Part shown: positions 7,313 to 17,705 of the stretch, piece by piece
How the letters are laid out: the number at the start of each line of letters is the position of its first letter
How positions within the stretch are numbered: position 1 is the stretch's first letter
Notes under the pieces: model-generated
What the model was told of the DNA's origin: nothing
Databases searched by the model: none
What the model saw: only the letters and a program-made list of their open reading frames with translations
Translations under genes and position numbers: made by a program
Source of the DNA: JAEKLB01 sp050249235
GTDB lineage: Bacteria; Actinomycetota; Acidimicrobiia; Acidimicrobiales; CADCSY01
Length of the DNA stretch: 59,738 bases
Direction of reading: 5' to 3'
NCBI GenBank assembly: GCA_050249235.1
Contig: JBFWQW010000006.1
Span: 1 to 59,738 of the forward strand

Positions 7313-8140
7313 GTGGTCCGGCGCGAACCGGTGATCCTCGTCTGCCCGGTCAACGTCAGCGAGGGCCGGTCCGACGACGTGCTCGACGCCCTGGCGGCGG
7401 CGGCCGGGCCCGAGCTGCTCGACCTCCACCGGGATCCTCACCACCACCGCTCGGTGCTGACCGTGGTCGGCGAGGACGCCGCCCGGCGCCTGGCCGCCGA
7501 AGCGGTGGCGCGGATCGACCTGCGCCGGCACCGAGGCGTGCACCCCCGCATGGGTGCGCTCGACGTCGTGCCCTTCGTCCCCCACGATGGGGCCGACATC
7601 GTCGACGCCCGGGCGGCCCGCGACCGGTTCGCCACGTGGATCGGCACCGAGCTCGGTGTCCCCGCCTTCCTCTACGGCGACGGTGCCCCGGGGCTGCCCG
7701 AGGTCAGGCGGCGGGCGTTCGTGGACCTGGCGCCCTCGGCCGGCCCGGGCCATCCCCACCCCACGGCCGGCGCGGTGGCCGTCGGCGCCCGGTACCCCCT
7801 CGTCGCCTACAACGTGTGGCTGGCCGAGCCCGACCTCGGGCTGGCCCGCCGCGTCGCCGCCGCCGTCCGGTCGCCGGCGGTGCGGGCGCTCGGGCTCGAG
7901 GTCGGCGATCGGGTGCAGGTGTCGATGAACCTGGTCGACCCCGGGGCCGTCGGGCCGGCCGCCGCCCACGACGCCGTCGCCGCCCTGGCCCCGGTAGCCG
8001 GTGCCGAGCTGGTCGGGCTCCTCCCCCGGGCGGTGCTCCGCGCCGTCGACGAGGACCGGTGGGCCGAGCTCGACCTGGACGAGGATCGGACCGTCGAGGC
8101 CAGGCTGGCCCACTGGCACACCGCCGGGTCGGGGGGCTGA
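7313..8140 (+). CDS. Glutamate formimidoyltransferase (FTCD N-terminal type)
   Basis: A 275-residue stand-alone formiminotransferase, equal to the N-terminal half of the eukaryotic bifunctional FTCD. It should move the formimino group from formimino-glutamate to tetrahydrofolate, a late step in histidine breakdown. The family features are visible: VNVSEGRSDDVLDALAAA, the signature LDLHRDPHHHRSVLTVVG near residue 38-55, HPRMGALDVVPFVP, and the second-domain motif GHPHPTAGAVAVGARYPLVAYN. The cyclodeaminase domain is absent, as is normal for many bacteria. The start could be GTG 7313 or GTG 7331; neither has a strong ribosome binding site. It is divergent from tatA and convergent with the second whiB gene. 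Confidence 0.88.
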   Translation: MVRREPVILVCPVNVSEGRSDDVLDALAAAAGPELLDLHRDPHHHRSVLTVVGEDAARRLAAEAVARIDLRRHRGVHPRMGALDVVPFVPHDGADIVDARAARDRFATWIGTELGVPAFLYGDGAPGLPEVRRRAFVDLAPSAGPGHPHPTAGAVAVGARYPLVAYNVWLAEPDLGLARRVAAAVRSPAVRALGLEVGDRVQVSMNLVDPGAVGPAAAHDAVAALAPVAGAELVGLLPRAVLRAVDEDRWAELDLDEDRTVEARLAHWHTAGSGG

Positions 8141-8178
8141 CGCCGGTCCACCGAATCGGCGTCGGGGGGACGGCGGTC

Positions 8179-8445
8179 CTAGGAGACGGCGGCGGCCCGG
8201 CGGGCGACCGCCCGGGCCCGGCGGATGCGGCGGCGCTCACGCTCGCTCATGCCACCCCAGATGCCGAACTTCTCGCCGTTGGCGAGCGCGAACTCGAGGC
8301 ACTCGTCCCGGACCACGCACCCCTTGCAGACCTCCTTGGCCTCGCGCGTGGACGCACCACGCTCCGGGAAGAAGAGGTCGGGGTCGACGCCGAGACAGTT
8401 CGCGAGGTCCTGCCAGGTCTTGTCTGTCGTATCGACTGCGATCAC
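8179..8445 (-). CDS. WhiB-family regulator (WhiB2/WhmD-like)
   Basis: An 88-residue WhiB protein with cysteines in ANC, CKGC and DEC, then GIWGGMSERERRRIRRARAVARR. The sequence DPDLFFPERGASTREAKEVCKGC resembles the WhiB2/WhmD group, regulators linked to septation in other actinobacteria. That subgroup call is tentative. The GTG at 8445 was preferred over an upstream ATG (8526) because GAGGGGAG lies about 7 nt before it and homology begins only downstream. The upstream DNA is unusually AT-rich for this window and contains the palindrome TGTAATTACA. Confidence 0.92.
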   Translation of the reverse strand: MIAVDTTDKTWQDLANCLGVDPDLFFPERGASTREAKEVCKGCVVRDECLEFALANGEKFGIWGGMSERERRRIRRARAVARRAAAVS

Positions 8446-8670
8446 GGTGGGACTCCCCTCGGGTCGGTGAACCACCCGTGTAATTACATCCCTGTGATCA
8501 TGACCCGTTCCGCGCTTCGGGCGCAAGGGGACAATTTGGCTCCCCCACCCTCGATCGCCCGGTGCCCCTCCCCAGCAGCCTGCCTGCCGACCCGACGAGA
8601 CGCCGGATAGGCAGTCGGCGACGCTGCGGAGCGCCAGCGAAGCGAGCCTCCCCAGATCGCGCGGCTGCGT

Positions 8671-8702
8671 GCACGCCCAGCTGCGCAGGCGAGGCGCCAG
8701 CC
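8671..8702. repeat. Dispersed GC-rich repeat, copy A
   Basis: The segment combines GGCTGCGTGC with CTGCGCAGGCG and GGCGCCAGCCG. The same words occur in the same order on the minus strand of the tandem array at 39083-39303. Spacing differs by small insertions, so the two are diverged copies of one element. Confidence 0.55.
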
Positions 8703-8799
8703 GAGCCGGAGCTGCGCATCAGCAACGCGAGCCGGAGCTGCGCATCAGCAACGCGAGCCGGAGCTGCGCATCAGCAACGCGAGCCGGAGCTGCGCATCA
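8703..8799. repeat. 26-bp tandem repeat, 3.7 copies
   Basis: A 26-bp unit beginning GAGCCGGAGCTGCGCATCAG repeats perfectly at 8703, 8729 and 8755, with a partial fourth copy from 8781. Unit length is not a multiple of three and no gene spans it. It ends 8 bp from the stop codon of the VWA gene. Confidence 0.9.
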
Positions 8800-8806
8800 A
8801 GACAGT

Positions 8807-10816
8807 TCAGCCGGCCCGGCGGCCCCGGGTGACGTTGCGGCGGTGCTCGACGAAGTCGACGAGCACGTAGTCGCCGAGCGTGTCAGGGCTGGTGAAGAAG
8901 GCCCGGCCGCCGTTGAGCTGGGTGATCTTCTCGACGAACGTCTTCAGGTACGAGCTGGCGTCGAGCATGAAGGTGTTGATGCGGATGTCCTCGCGGGTGC
9001 AGCGGTTGACCTCGCGCAGGGTGGCGTCGACGGTCTCGCGCACCGGCGGGTAGCTGAAGAACGGCTCGGCCATCCCGGGCTCGAAGTGGGCCGTCGGCTC
9101 GCCGTCGGTGATCATGATGATCTGCTTGGTGCCCGTCTGGCGGGAGAGGAGCCGTCGGCTGAGCAGCAGGCCGTGCTGCATGTTCGTGCCGTAGTCGAAG
9201 TCCCACGACACCTCGGGCAGGTGCTCGGGCTTGAGCTCCCGGGCCACCTTCGAGAACGTCACGACGCCGAGGAAGTCGCGCGGGAACTGGCTCTGGATGA
9301 GCGCGTGCAGCGCCATCGCCACCTTCTTGGCGGCGAGGAAGTTGTCGCGCATGGGCATCGAGAGGGACACGTCGAGCATGAGCACCGTGCTGGCGCGGGT
9401 CGTCTGCTCGGTCTGCTCGATCTCGAAGTCCTCCTGCGACAGCCGCACGGGGGTCCCGCCGCCGGCGCGCGTGATGGCGTTGCGGATCGTGCGCTCGATG
9501 TCGAGGTTGAACGGGTCGCCGAACTCGTAGGGCTTGGTCTGGTAGGCCCGCTCGTGGCCGATGCCCTGCCGGGGCTGCTCGTGACGGCCGCCGGAGTCCT
9601 TCAGCAGCTTGGAGAAGAGGTCGGCCAGCGCGTTCTGCCCGATCTTGCGGATGCCCCGGGGGGTGAGCTCGTAGCGGCCCTCGCGCTGCTCGATGAGGCC
9701 GGCGTCCTCGAGCATGCGGGCCACCTGGGCCATGCGCTCCAGGGAGAGCCCGGCCTCGTCGCCGAGGAGCTGGCGGGCCCGGTCGACGTCGACCTCGGCC
9801 AGGGCACCCGGGTTCGACGCGCCCCGCATGAGCTGCTCGAGCCGGTCGAGATCGCCGAGGTCCTGCATCATGCCGGCTGCCTCGCCGAGGCCCATCTGCT
9901 CGTCGCCAGTGAACTTGTACTGGCGACCCCACCCGGCGTCGGGGAACATCCCCTGGAGGTTCTGGCCGAGCTGCTCCATCTGCCAGCGGAGGTCCATGTC
10001 CTCCATCAGCTGGTCGGACAGGGCCTGGAGCTGGGCCCGCTGCTCGGGCGTCATCGAGTTGAGCATGGCCTGCATGGCGGCCATGCGTTCGGCCATCTGC
10101 TCGAGGAGCTCGTCGAGGTCCTTCGGGTTCTCCGGGAAGAAGTCGCCGTAGCGCTCCATGAACCCGTCGAAGTCGGGCTCCTCGCCCTGGGCCCGCTGCT
10201 CGAGCATGTGGTTGAGCTCGGCAAGCATGTCCTTCATGCGGGCCATGTCCTCGGGGGTGATGTTCTCCATCCCCTGGGAGACCTGCTTGAAGTAGGAGTT
10301 GGCCAGCTCCTGCTTGAGCTTCTCCATCAGCTCCTCGAACTTCTCCCTCGCCTCGGGCGAGGTGAACTCGTACTGCTGGAGCTCGCGCACCTGGCCGGCG
10401 AGGTCCGGGGGCAGGAGGTCGAGCTCCATGTTCTTCTCGGCCGCGACCTCGTCGGTGACCTCGCGGCGGCGCTCGTCGCCCGACTCGCGGGCCTCACGCT
10501 GGAGCTCCTCGATGCCCTCCCGCTCCGTGTCGACGACGTCCTTGAGCGCCTCGGCGATCTCGCTGTAGACGCCGCCGAGGTCGAAGTTCTCGAGCCGCTC
10601 GCGGCGCTCGCGGCGGAGCTTCTCCATGAGCTCGCGCATGCCCTCGACCCGGTTGCCGTCGCGGTCCTCGAAACCGGACTGGAGCATCCGGCGGAGGGCG
10701 GCGTTGACGTCGCCGTGGTGGATGAGGTCGTCGGTGATCTCCTGCAGCACCGCGTCGGCGTCGATGTCGAAGCCGACCTGCGTGCCGTCCCACCGGGAGT
10801 AGCTGAAGCGCCCCAC
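8807..10816 (-). CDS. VWA domain protein, partner of MoxR-type ATPase (Rv0959-like)
   Basis: A 669-residue protein, close to the 672 residues of the mycobacterial Rv0959 type. Residues 1-400 are charged, largely helical and probably coiled-coil (MRELMEKLRRERRERLENF, EKFEELMEKLKQELANSYFKQ). The C-terminal third is a von Willebrand A domain with the metal-binding motif DVSLSM, a TNMQ threonine region and ITDGEPTAHF. MoxR ATPase and VWA pairs act as metal- or cofactor-insertion or protein-remodelling machines; the client here is unknown. The matching ATPase lies at 11705-13111 on the same strand, with a nei gene in between. The GTG start has TAGCCT 6 nt upstream and no ribosome binding site. Confidence 0.88.
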   Translation of the reverse strand: MGRFSYSRWDGTQVGFDIDADAVLQEITDDLIHHGDVNAALRRMLQSGFEDRDGNRVEGMRELMEKLRRERRERLENFDLGGVYSEIAEALKDVVDTEREGIEELQREARESGDERRREVTDEVAAEKNMELDLLPPDLAGQVRELQQYEFTSPEAREKFEELMEKLKQELANSYFKQVSQGMENITPEDMARMKDMLAELNHMLEQRAQGEEPDFDGFMERYGDFFPENPKDLDELLEQMAERMAAMQAMLNSMTPEQRAQLQALSDQLMEDMDLRWQMEQLGQNLQGMFPDAGWGRQYKFTGDEQMGLGEAAGMMQDLGDLDRLEQLMRGASNPGALAEVDVDRARQLLGDEAGLSLERMAQVARMLEDAGLIEQREGRYELTPRGIRKIGQNALADLFSKLLKDSGGRHEQPRQGIGHERAYQTKPYEFGDPFNLDIERTIRNAITRAGGGTPVRLSQEDFEIEQTEQTTRASTVLMLDVSLSMPMRDNFLAAKKVAMALHALIQSQFPRDFLGVVTFSKVARELKPEHLPEVSWDFDYGTNMQHGLLLSRRLLSRQTGTKQIIMITDGEPTAHFEPGMAEPFFSYPPVRETVDATLREVNRCTREDIRINTFMLDASSYLKTFVEKITQLNGGRAFFTSPDTLGDYVLVDFVEHRRNVTRGRRAG

Positions 10817-10822
10817 GTCGGC

Positions 10823-10828
10823 AGGCTA
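10823..10828 (-). promoter_or_regulatory. -10 element of the VWA gene (leaderless)
   Basis: TAGCCT on the minus strand, with a 6-nt spacer to the GTG at 10816. This gives the VWA gene its own promoter, separate from the ATPase gene. Confidence 0.55.
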
Positions 10829-10904
10829 CGGCGTCGGCGGGCCCGACCGCCCGGTGGGCGGCGATCCGGCGTGGACGGGCCGGTCGGGGCGCTACACCTG
10901 GGAG

Positions 10905-11636
10905 GTGCCCGAAGGTCATGTCGTCCACCGGCTCGCCGCCGACCACCTCGCCCTGCTCGGGGGTCGCCCGGTCGGCGTCAGCTCGCCGCAGGGCCGGTTC
11001 GCCGAGGCCGCCTTCGTCGACGGCGCCGTGCTGGTCGGCACGGACGCCTGGGGCAAGCACCTCTTCCACGAGTACGACGGCGACCGCATCGTCCACGTCC
11101 ACCTCGGGATCTACGGGAAGTTCACCGCCCACCCGGTGCCGGCACCGTCCCCGAGGGACACCTGCCGGATGCGCCTCACCGGCGACGACGCGGTGATCGA
11201 CCTGGTCGGCCCCTCCACGTGCGAGCTGCTCGACCCGGAGGGCAAGGCCGCCGTCGTCGGCAGGCTCGGGCCCGACCCGCTGCGGCGCGACGCCGACCCG
11301 GAGCGGGCCTGGCAGGCGATGCGGCGGCGGCGCACGACGGTCGGTCAGGCCTTGATGGACCAGACCGTCCTGGCCGGCGTCGGCAACGTGTTCCGGGCCG
11401 AGGTGCTGCTCACCCACGGCATCCACCCCGAGCGGCCGGCGGCGACGCTCACCCGGGCCGAGTTCGACGCCATCTGGGCGACGCTGCGCCGCCTCCTGCG
11501 CAAGGGCGTGAAGGAGAACCGGATCGCCACCCGCGACGTCTACCGGCAGGAGGCGTGCCGGCGCTGCGGCGGGCCCGTGCGCCGCTTCGACCTCGGCGGC
11601 CGCTGGGCCTACGCCTGCGCCACCTGCCAGACCTGA
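10905..11636 (+). CDS. nei: Fpg/Nei-family DNA glycosylase/AP lyase (Nei1-like)
   Basis: A 243-residue base-excision repair enzyme that removes oxidised pyrimidines and cleaves the abasic site. The GTG at 10905 puts the catalytic proline second (V-PEGHVVHRLA), with Glu3 also conserved. That fixes the start even though the frame continues upstream. Other family features are the AWGKHLFH lysine loop, the helix-two-turn-helix lysine region GQALMDQTVLAGVGNVFRAEVL, and a C-terminal zinc finger with four cysteines (CRRCGG, CATC). It resembles mycobacterial Nei1 in the N-terminus. It sits in the opposite orientation between the VWA gene and its ATPase partner. Confidence 0.92.
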   Translation: MPEGHVVHRLAADHLALLGGRPVGVSSPQGRFAEAAFVDGAVLVGTDAWGKHLFHEYDGDRIVHVHLGIYGKFTAHPVPAPSPRDTCRMRLTGDDAVIDLVGPSTCELLDPEGKAAVVGRLGPDPLRRDADPERAWQAMRRRRTTVGQALMDQTVLAGVGNVFRAEVLLTHGIHPERPAATLTRAEFDAIWATLRRLLRKGVKENRIATRDVYRQEACRRCGGPVRRFDLGGRWAYACATCQT

Positions 11637-11641
11637 CCGCC

Positions 11642-11688
11642 TTCCGGGTTCACGGATCCACGGATGTGTGGGAACCGTGAACCCGGAA
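11642..11688. terminator. Bidirectional terminator after nei and the MoxR ATPase gene
   Basis: TTCCGGGTTCACGG (11642-11655) and CCGTGAACCCGGAA (11675-11688) form a perfect 14-bp stem between convergent genes. Its right part belongs to a 42-bp element repeated at 43446. Confidence 0.75.
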
Positions 11689-11695
11689 CGGATCG
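11654..11695. repeat. 42-bp dispersed element, copy 1
   Basis: This segment, starting GGATCCACGGATGTG and including CCGTGAACCCGGAAC, matches 43446-43487 at 38 of 42 positions. Both copies lie between convergent genes. Confidence 0.8.
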
Positions 11696-11704
11696 GTCAG
11701 CGGG

Positions 11705-13111
11705 TCAGCCCCGGCTCCGGTAGGTCGCCCGAGTGCCGGCGGCGTCCTTGTTGAGACGCTTCGAGAGGTGGAGGCCCTCGAGGAGGAACTCGACCGCGGA
11801 GGCCACCATGCCGGGGCTCTCGTCGTCGCCGATGAGCTCGGAGACGTGGGCCCGGAGGGCGGGGACCTGGCTGACGAGCTCGACGTAGTGGGCGGTGGCG
11901 ATGTCCTCGCCGGCGTGCACGACGCGGCCGTCGTCGAACGCGGTGACCACGTCGACCAGCGACCCGATGTTGCAGTGGGCCCGCCAGACGGTGAGCAGGG
12001 CCGCCTTCACGAGGTTCTCGACGATGATCTCGTCGCGGCCCTCCTCGACCGTGTCGAGCTCGATCTTGCCGGCCGTCGACGCGATCAGCGCGTCGAGGTC
12101 GCTGACCCGGGGGACCACCTCGTCGTCGCCCAGGTGCAGGGAGCGGCGCACGGCGTTGGCCATGAGCACCTCGTCGTTGGCGACGGTGAGCCGGACGGAC
12201 ACGCCGGAGCGCTGGTTGACGTGGGGGCTCGAGCGGGCCAGGTGGGAGACCGTGGCCACGACCTCGGCCATGAACGCCGGCATCTCCACCCGGACGCCGG
12301 GCACGTCCATCGGGCGGGACTCCTGCTCCGCGATCGCCACCTCGGTCTCGACCTCGAGCGGGTAGTGGGTGCGGATCTGCGAGCCGAAGCGGTCCTTCAG
12401 GGGGGTGATGATGCGGCCCCGGTTGGTGTAGTCGTCGGGGTTGGCCGAGGCGACGAGCATCACGTCGAGCGGCAGCCGGACCTTGTAGCCCCGGATCTGC
12501 ACGTCACGCTCCTCGAGCACGTTGAGCAGGCCCACCTGGATCCGCTCGGCGAGGTCGGGGAGCTCGTTGATGGCGAAGATGCCCCGGTTGGTGCGGGGCA
12601 CGAGGCCGTAGTGGAGGGTGAGCTCGTCGGAGAGGTACCGGCCCTCGGCCACCTTGATCGGGTCGACCTCGCCGATCAGGTCGGCGATCGACGTGTCGGG
12701 AGTGGCCAGCTTCTCGCCGAAGCGGGTCTCCCGGTGGATCCACTCGATCGGCGCCTCGTCGCCCCGCTCGAGGACGAGGTCGCGGGCGTGCCGGGAGACG
12801 GGCTCGTAGGGATCGTCGTTGATCTCCGAGCCGGCGACGACGGGCAGCCACTCGTCGAGGAGCTGGACCAGGCTGCGGATCATGCGGGTCTTCGCCTGGC
12901 CCCGCTCGCCCAGGAAGATCACGTCGTGGCCGGCGAGCAGCGCGTTCTCGAGCTGCGGCAGGACGGTGTCGTCGTAGCCCAGGACGCCCGGGAAGAGCGG
13001 CTCGCCCGCCTTGATCCTGGCCACGGCGTTGCGCCGGAGCTCTTCCTTCACCGGGACGGAGACCCAACCGGACTCGCGGAGCTGGCCGATCGTGGCGGGA
13101 CGAGAGGTCAT
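11705..13111 (-). CDS. MoxR/ChlI-like AAA+ ATPase (Rv0958-like)
   Basis: A 468-residue AAA+ ATPase of the magnesium-chelatase-I/MoxR clade, similar in size to the 459-residue Rv0958 type. Walker A is GERGQAKTR near residue 68-76 and the Walker B-like segment is GIFAINELPDL. The sensor region contains VMLVASANPDDYTNRGRIITPLKDRFG, as in ChlI, BchI and MoxR proteins. It should form a hexameric ring that remodels a target together with the VWA protein encoded at 8807-10816. The ATG at 13111 is preceded by TAGCGT with a 6-nt spacer and no ribosome binding site. It is divergent from the GH2-like gene. Confidence 0.92.
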   Translation of the reverse strand: MTSRPATIGQLRESGWVSVPVKEELRRNAVARIKAGEPLFPGVLGYDDTVLPQLENALLAGHDVIFLGERGQAKTRMIRSLVQLLDEWLPVVAGSEINDDPYEPVSRHARDLVLERGDEAPIEWIHRETRFGEKLATPDTSIADLIGEVDPIKVAEGRYLSDELTLHYGLVPRTNRGIFAINELPDLAERIQVGLLNVLEERDVQIRGYKVRLPLDVMLVASANPDDYTNRGRIITPLKDRFGSQIRTHYPLEVETEVAIAEQESRPMDVPGVRVEMPAFMAEVVATVSHLARSSPHVNQRSGVSVRLTVANDEVLMANAVRRSLHLGDDEVVPRVSDLDALIASTAGKIELDTVEEGRDEIIVENLVKAALLTVWRAHCNIGSLVDVVTAFDDGRVVHAGEDIATAHYVELVSQVPALRAHVSELIGDDESPGMVASAVEFLLEGLHLSKRLNKDAAGTRATYRSRG

Positions 13112-13117
13112 GGATCG

Positions 13118-13123
13118 ACGCTA
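13118..13123 (-). promoter_or_regulatory. -10 element of the MoxR ATPase gene (leaderless)
   Basis: TAGCGT on the minus strand, with a 6-nt spacer to the ATG at 13111. Confidence 0.55.
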
Positions 13124-13157
13124 CCGCCGCCCCCGGGCGGCGTGTCAGGCTCCCCAC

Positions 13158-14951
13158 GTGGACCTCGGCGGCAGCTGGCGGGCGGCCGCCGCCGACGAGG
13201 ACCTCAGGCGCCGCTTCGCCGACCCGGCGCTCGACGACGGGGCCTGGGCCGAGCTGACCGTGCCCGGGCACTGGCGCCGGGCCGCCGCCTTCGCCGGCCA
13301 CGACGGGCCGATCCTCCACCGGCGCCGCTTCGAGACGCACGGCGCCGCCCCCGGGGGCCGCGACTGGCTGGTGCTCGACGGCGTCTTCGAGCAGGGCGAC
13401 GTCTGGCTCGACGGCGCCTACCTGGGGCCGACCGAGGGGTCGATGGCCCGGCACACGTTCGAGGTCACCGAGCCCCTCCGCGACCGGTCCGAGCACGTCC
13501 TCGCCGTCGAGGTGTCGAGCCCGACCTCCGGCGGCGCCCTGGGCGCGTACCAGCGGGACGACCCCGGCTGGAATCCGGGCGGGATCTGGCGCCCGGTCCG
13601 GCTCGAGCGCACCGGCCCGGTCCGGGCCCGCAGCCTCCGGGTCCTGTGCCGGGACGTCGAGCCCGAGCGGGCCCTGGTCGTTCTCCGGGCCGAGCTCGAC
13701 AGCGACGAGGCCCGGCTGGTGACGCTCCGGACCGCCGTCGGCGCGCACGACGAGGCCGTCGAGCGCCCGCTGGCGGTCGGCTCCAACTTCGTCGAGTGGA
13801 CCGCGACCGTGGCCCGGCCCCGGCGCTGGTGGCCCCGGGCGCTCGGCGAGGCCACGCTCGAGGCCGTCCGGGTCGAGGTCGAGGTGGACGGCCGACCGAG
13901 CCACGTCGTCGAGCGCACGATCGGCCTTCGGTCGCTCTCGATGTCGGCCGGCGTGCTGCGGGTGAACGGTGAGCGCCTCTTCCTCAAGGGGGCGGTCGTC
14001 GGTCCGGTGCGCCTCGACCCGGCCGACGCGACGCCGGGCGAGCTGGCCGCGGTGGTCGACAGGGCAGTCGGCGACGGGCTCGACCTCCTCCGCCAGCGAG
14101 GCCACGTGAGCCGCCCGGAGCTGTACGACGCCGCCGACCGGGCCGGGCTGCTGCTCTGGCAGGACCACCCCCTCGTCGGGCCCCTCCCCCGGACCGCCCG
14201 GCGCCAGGCCACCCGCCAGGCGGTGGCCGCCGTCGACCTGCTCGGCCACCACCCCTCGATCGCCCTCTGGTGCGTCCACGACCTCGACCTCGCCCCCCGC
14301 CCCGGCCCCGCCCCCGGCGATGGGGAGGGCGGGGGCGGCACCCGGCCCGGGCGCGACCGGGGCCGCGGCAGCGGGTTCGTCGAGCGGGTCGTCGCTCGCG
14401 CGCTCGAACGGGCCGACGGCACCCGGCCGGTCCGCCTCCACGTCGACGACGGGGCCGACGGCCGGGACATCGCCACGCTCGGTCGGATCCTGCCCCGGGC
14501 GGTGCGGTTCCGGACAGGCGTCGGCGCCCCGGCCGCAGCCCAGCTGCGGCGGCTGAAGTACCGACCGAGCGGCGGCTTCCTCCTCGCCGACCGCGACGAC
14601 GCCGCCACCGCCTGCGCCCCGCTGGCCGTGGTGGCCGACCGGCTCCCTGCCCGGCTCGCGCCGGGCGCCGCCCTCGTGCTCGACGTCCACGTCGTGAACG
14701 ACCGGCGCCAGGCCCTCACCGGCGCCGTCGTCGAGGCCCGCCTCGATTGGTCCGGCGGCTCCCACGCCTGGCGGTGGCGGGGCGACGCGCCCGCCGACGG
14801 CTGCAGCCGGGTCGGCACCATCCAGGTGGTCGTGCCCGACGCCCCCGGGCCCTGCTCGCTGGCCCTCGAGCTGACCATCGGCGCCCGGAGCGGGACCGGC
14901 GGCGCCGGGGGCGTGGTCGCCGGCTGGACGGACGCAGCGCTCATCGGCTGA
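13158..14951 (+). CDS. Glycoside hydrolase family 2-like protein with altered active site
   Basis: A 597-residue cytosolic-looking protein with GH2 architecture. It has an N-terminal sugar-binding jelly roll (VDLGGSWRAA, WAELTVPGHWRR, RRRFETHG, WLVLDGVFEQGDVWLDGAYLG), immunoglobulin-like sandwiches and a degenerate barrel (RVNGERLFLKGAVVGP). In active GH2 enzymes a conserved Asn-Glu (for example GNNE in mannosidases) follows the segment HPSI.LW. Here it reads HHPSIALWCVHDLDLAP, so the acid/base glutamate is missing. A Gly/Arg/Pro-rich insertion follows. It may bind sugars without hydrolysing them. The GTG start at 13158 lies just before the first domain; a longer frame extends upstream without similarity. 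The gene is divergent from the MoxR ATPase gene. Confidence 0.75.
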   Translation: MDLGGSWRAAAADEDLRRRFADPALDDGAWAELTVPGHWRRAAAFAGHDGPILHRRRFETHGAAPGGRDWLVLDGVFEQGDVWLDGAYLGPTEGSMARHTFEVTEPLRDRSEHVLAVEVSSPTSGGALGAYQRDDPGWNPGGIWRPVRLERTGPVRARSLRVLCRDVEPERALVVLRAELDSDEARLVTLRTAVGAHDEAVERPLAVGSNFVEWTATVARPRRWWPRALGEATLEAVRVEVEVDGRPSHVVERTIGLRSLSMSAGVLRVNGERLFLKGAVVGPVRLDPADATPGELAAVVDRAVGDGLDLLRQRGHVSRPELYDAADRAGLLLWQDHPLVGPLPRTARRQATRQAVAAVDLLGHHPSIALWCVHDLDLAPRPGPAPGDGEGGGGTRPGRDRGRGSGFVERVVARALERADGTRPVRLHVDDGADGRDIATLGRILPRAVRFRTGVGAPAAAQLRRLKYRPSGGFLLADRDDAATACAPLAVVADRLPARLAPGAALVLDVHVVNDRRQALTGAVVEARLDWSGGSHAWRWRGDAPADGCSRVGTIQVVVPDAPGPCSLALELTIGARSGTGGAGGVVAGWTDAALIG

Positions 14952-15009
14952 GCCCGTTTCCGCTGGTCGCGACCCCGGTGCCATTTCGGCCCCGAGCGAG
15001 AGCCGGGAG

Positions 15010-15015
15010 TACGGT
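15010..15015 (+). promoter_or_regulatory. -10 element of sdhCAB (leaderless or near-leaderless)
   Basis: TACGGT on the plus strand, with a 7-nt spacer to the sdhC ATG at 15023. No ribosome binding site lies between. Confidence 0.5.
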
Positions 15016-15022
15016 CCGGACC

Positions 15023-15769
15023 ATGGCGACGATCACCCGCCCCGGTGAACCGGAGGCGCCCGGCACCCCGAGGCGGCGCCCGTGGGTCCTCGAGATCTAC
15101 CGGACCGGCGTCGGCAAGAAGTACGCCATGGCGATCACGGGCGTCCTCGGGATGCTCTACGTCGTCGGCCACATGGTCGGGAACCTCAAGCTCTACTTCG
15201 GCCCGTCGAGCGCGGGCGTCGAGGCCATCGACCACTACGGCGAGTGGCTCCGCACCATCGGGTCGCCCGCCCTCCCCCACGGCGGCTTCCTCTGGATCAT
15301 GCGGGTCCTGCTCGGCGCCGCCCTCCTGATCCACGTCCACGCCGCCTGGTCGCTCACGAGGATGAACAAGCGGGCCAACGCTCCCTATGCGTCCGAGCGC
15401 GACTACATCGCCGCCAGCTGGGCCAGCCGGACGATGCGGTGGACCGGGATCATCGTCCTGGCCTTCATCGCCTTCCACCTCACGGACCTGACGTGGGGCA
15501 GCGCCAACCCGGACTTCGTCCGCGGCGAGGTTCGCCACAACATGATCGAGAGCTTCGACCGGGTGCCGGTGGCCATCGCCTACGTCGTGGCCAACCTCGC
15601 CCTCGGCGTGCACCTGTGGCACGGCGCGTGGAGCCTCTTCCAGTCCCTCGGCGTGAACAACCCGCGGTTCCGGCAGTGGCGGGTGTGGTTCGCCTGGGGC
15701 TTCGCCGGCGCCGTCGTCCTCGGCAACATCTCGTTCCCTCTCGCCATCGTCACCGGCTTCGTGGACTGA
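15023..15769 (+). CDS. sdhC: Succinate dehydrogenase cytochrome b subunit
   Basis: A 248-residue membrane anchor of the cytochrome b558 type, a single five-helix subunit that replaces separate SdhC and SdhD. Hydrophobic helices are seen near AMAITGVLGMLYVVGHMVGNL, FLWIMRVLLGAALLIHVHAAW, WTGIIVLAFIAFHLTDLTW, VPVAIAYVVANLALGVHLWHGAW and AWGFAGAVVLGNISFPLAIV. The histidines in HMVGN, HVHAA, HLTD and HLWHG are the expected haem ligands. It passes electrons from SdhB to quinone. It is the first gene of sdhCAB, 13 bp before sdhA. A TACGGT box precedes the ATG by 7 nt. Confidence 0.92.
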   Translation: MATITRPGEPEAPGTPRRRPWVLEIYRTGVGKKYAMAITGVLGMLYVVGHMVGNLKLYFGPSSAGVEAIDHYGEWLRTIGSPALPHGGFLWIMRVLLGAALLIHVHAAWSLTRMNKRANAPYASERDYIAASWASRTMRWTGIIVLAFIAFHLTDLTWGSANPDFVRGEVRHNMIESFDRVPVAIAYVVANLALGVHLWHGAWSLFQSLGVNNPRFRQWRVWFAWGFAGAVVLGNISFPLAIVTGFVD

Positions 15770-15782
15770 AGGAGCACGCCCC

Positions 15783-17705
<1,923 letters not shown>

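Larger units (their letters stand above)
8446..8806. other. Gene-free interval with AT-rich upstream patch and tandem repeats
   Basis: This 361-bp stretch holds no convincing gene. Next to whiB it has a locally AT-rich segment (8478-8500) containing the 10-bp palindrome TGTAATTACA (8479-8488), a plausible promoter or operator for the minus-strand whiB. The part beyond 8670 is occupied by a GC-rich repeat cluster next to the 3' end of the VWA gene. Confidence 0.6.
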
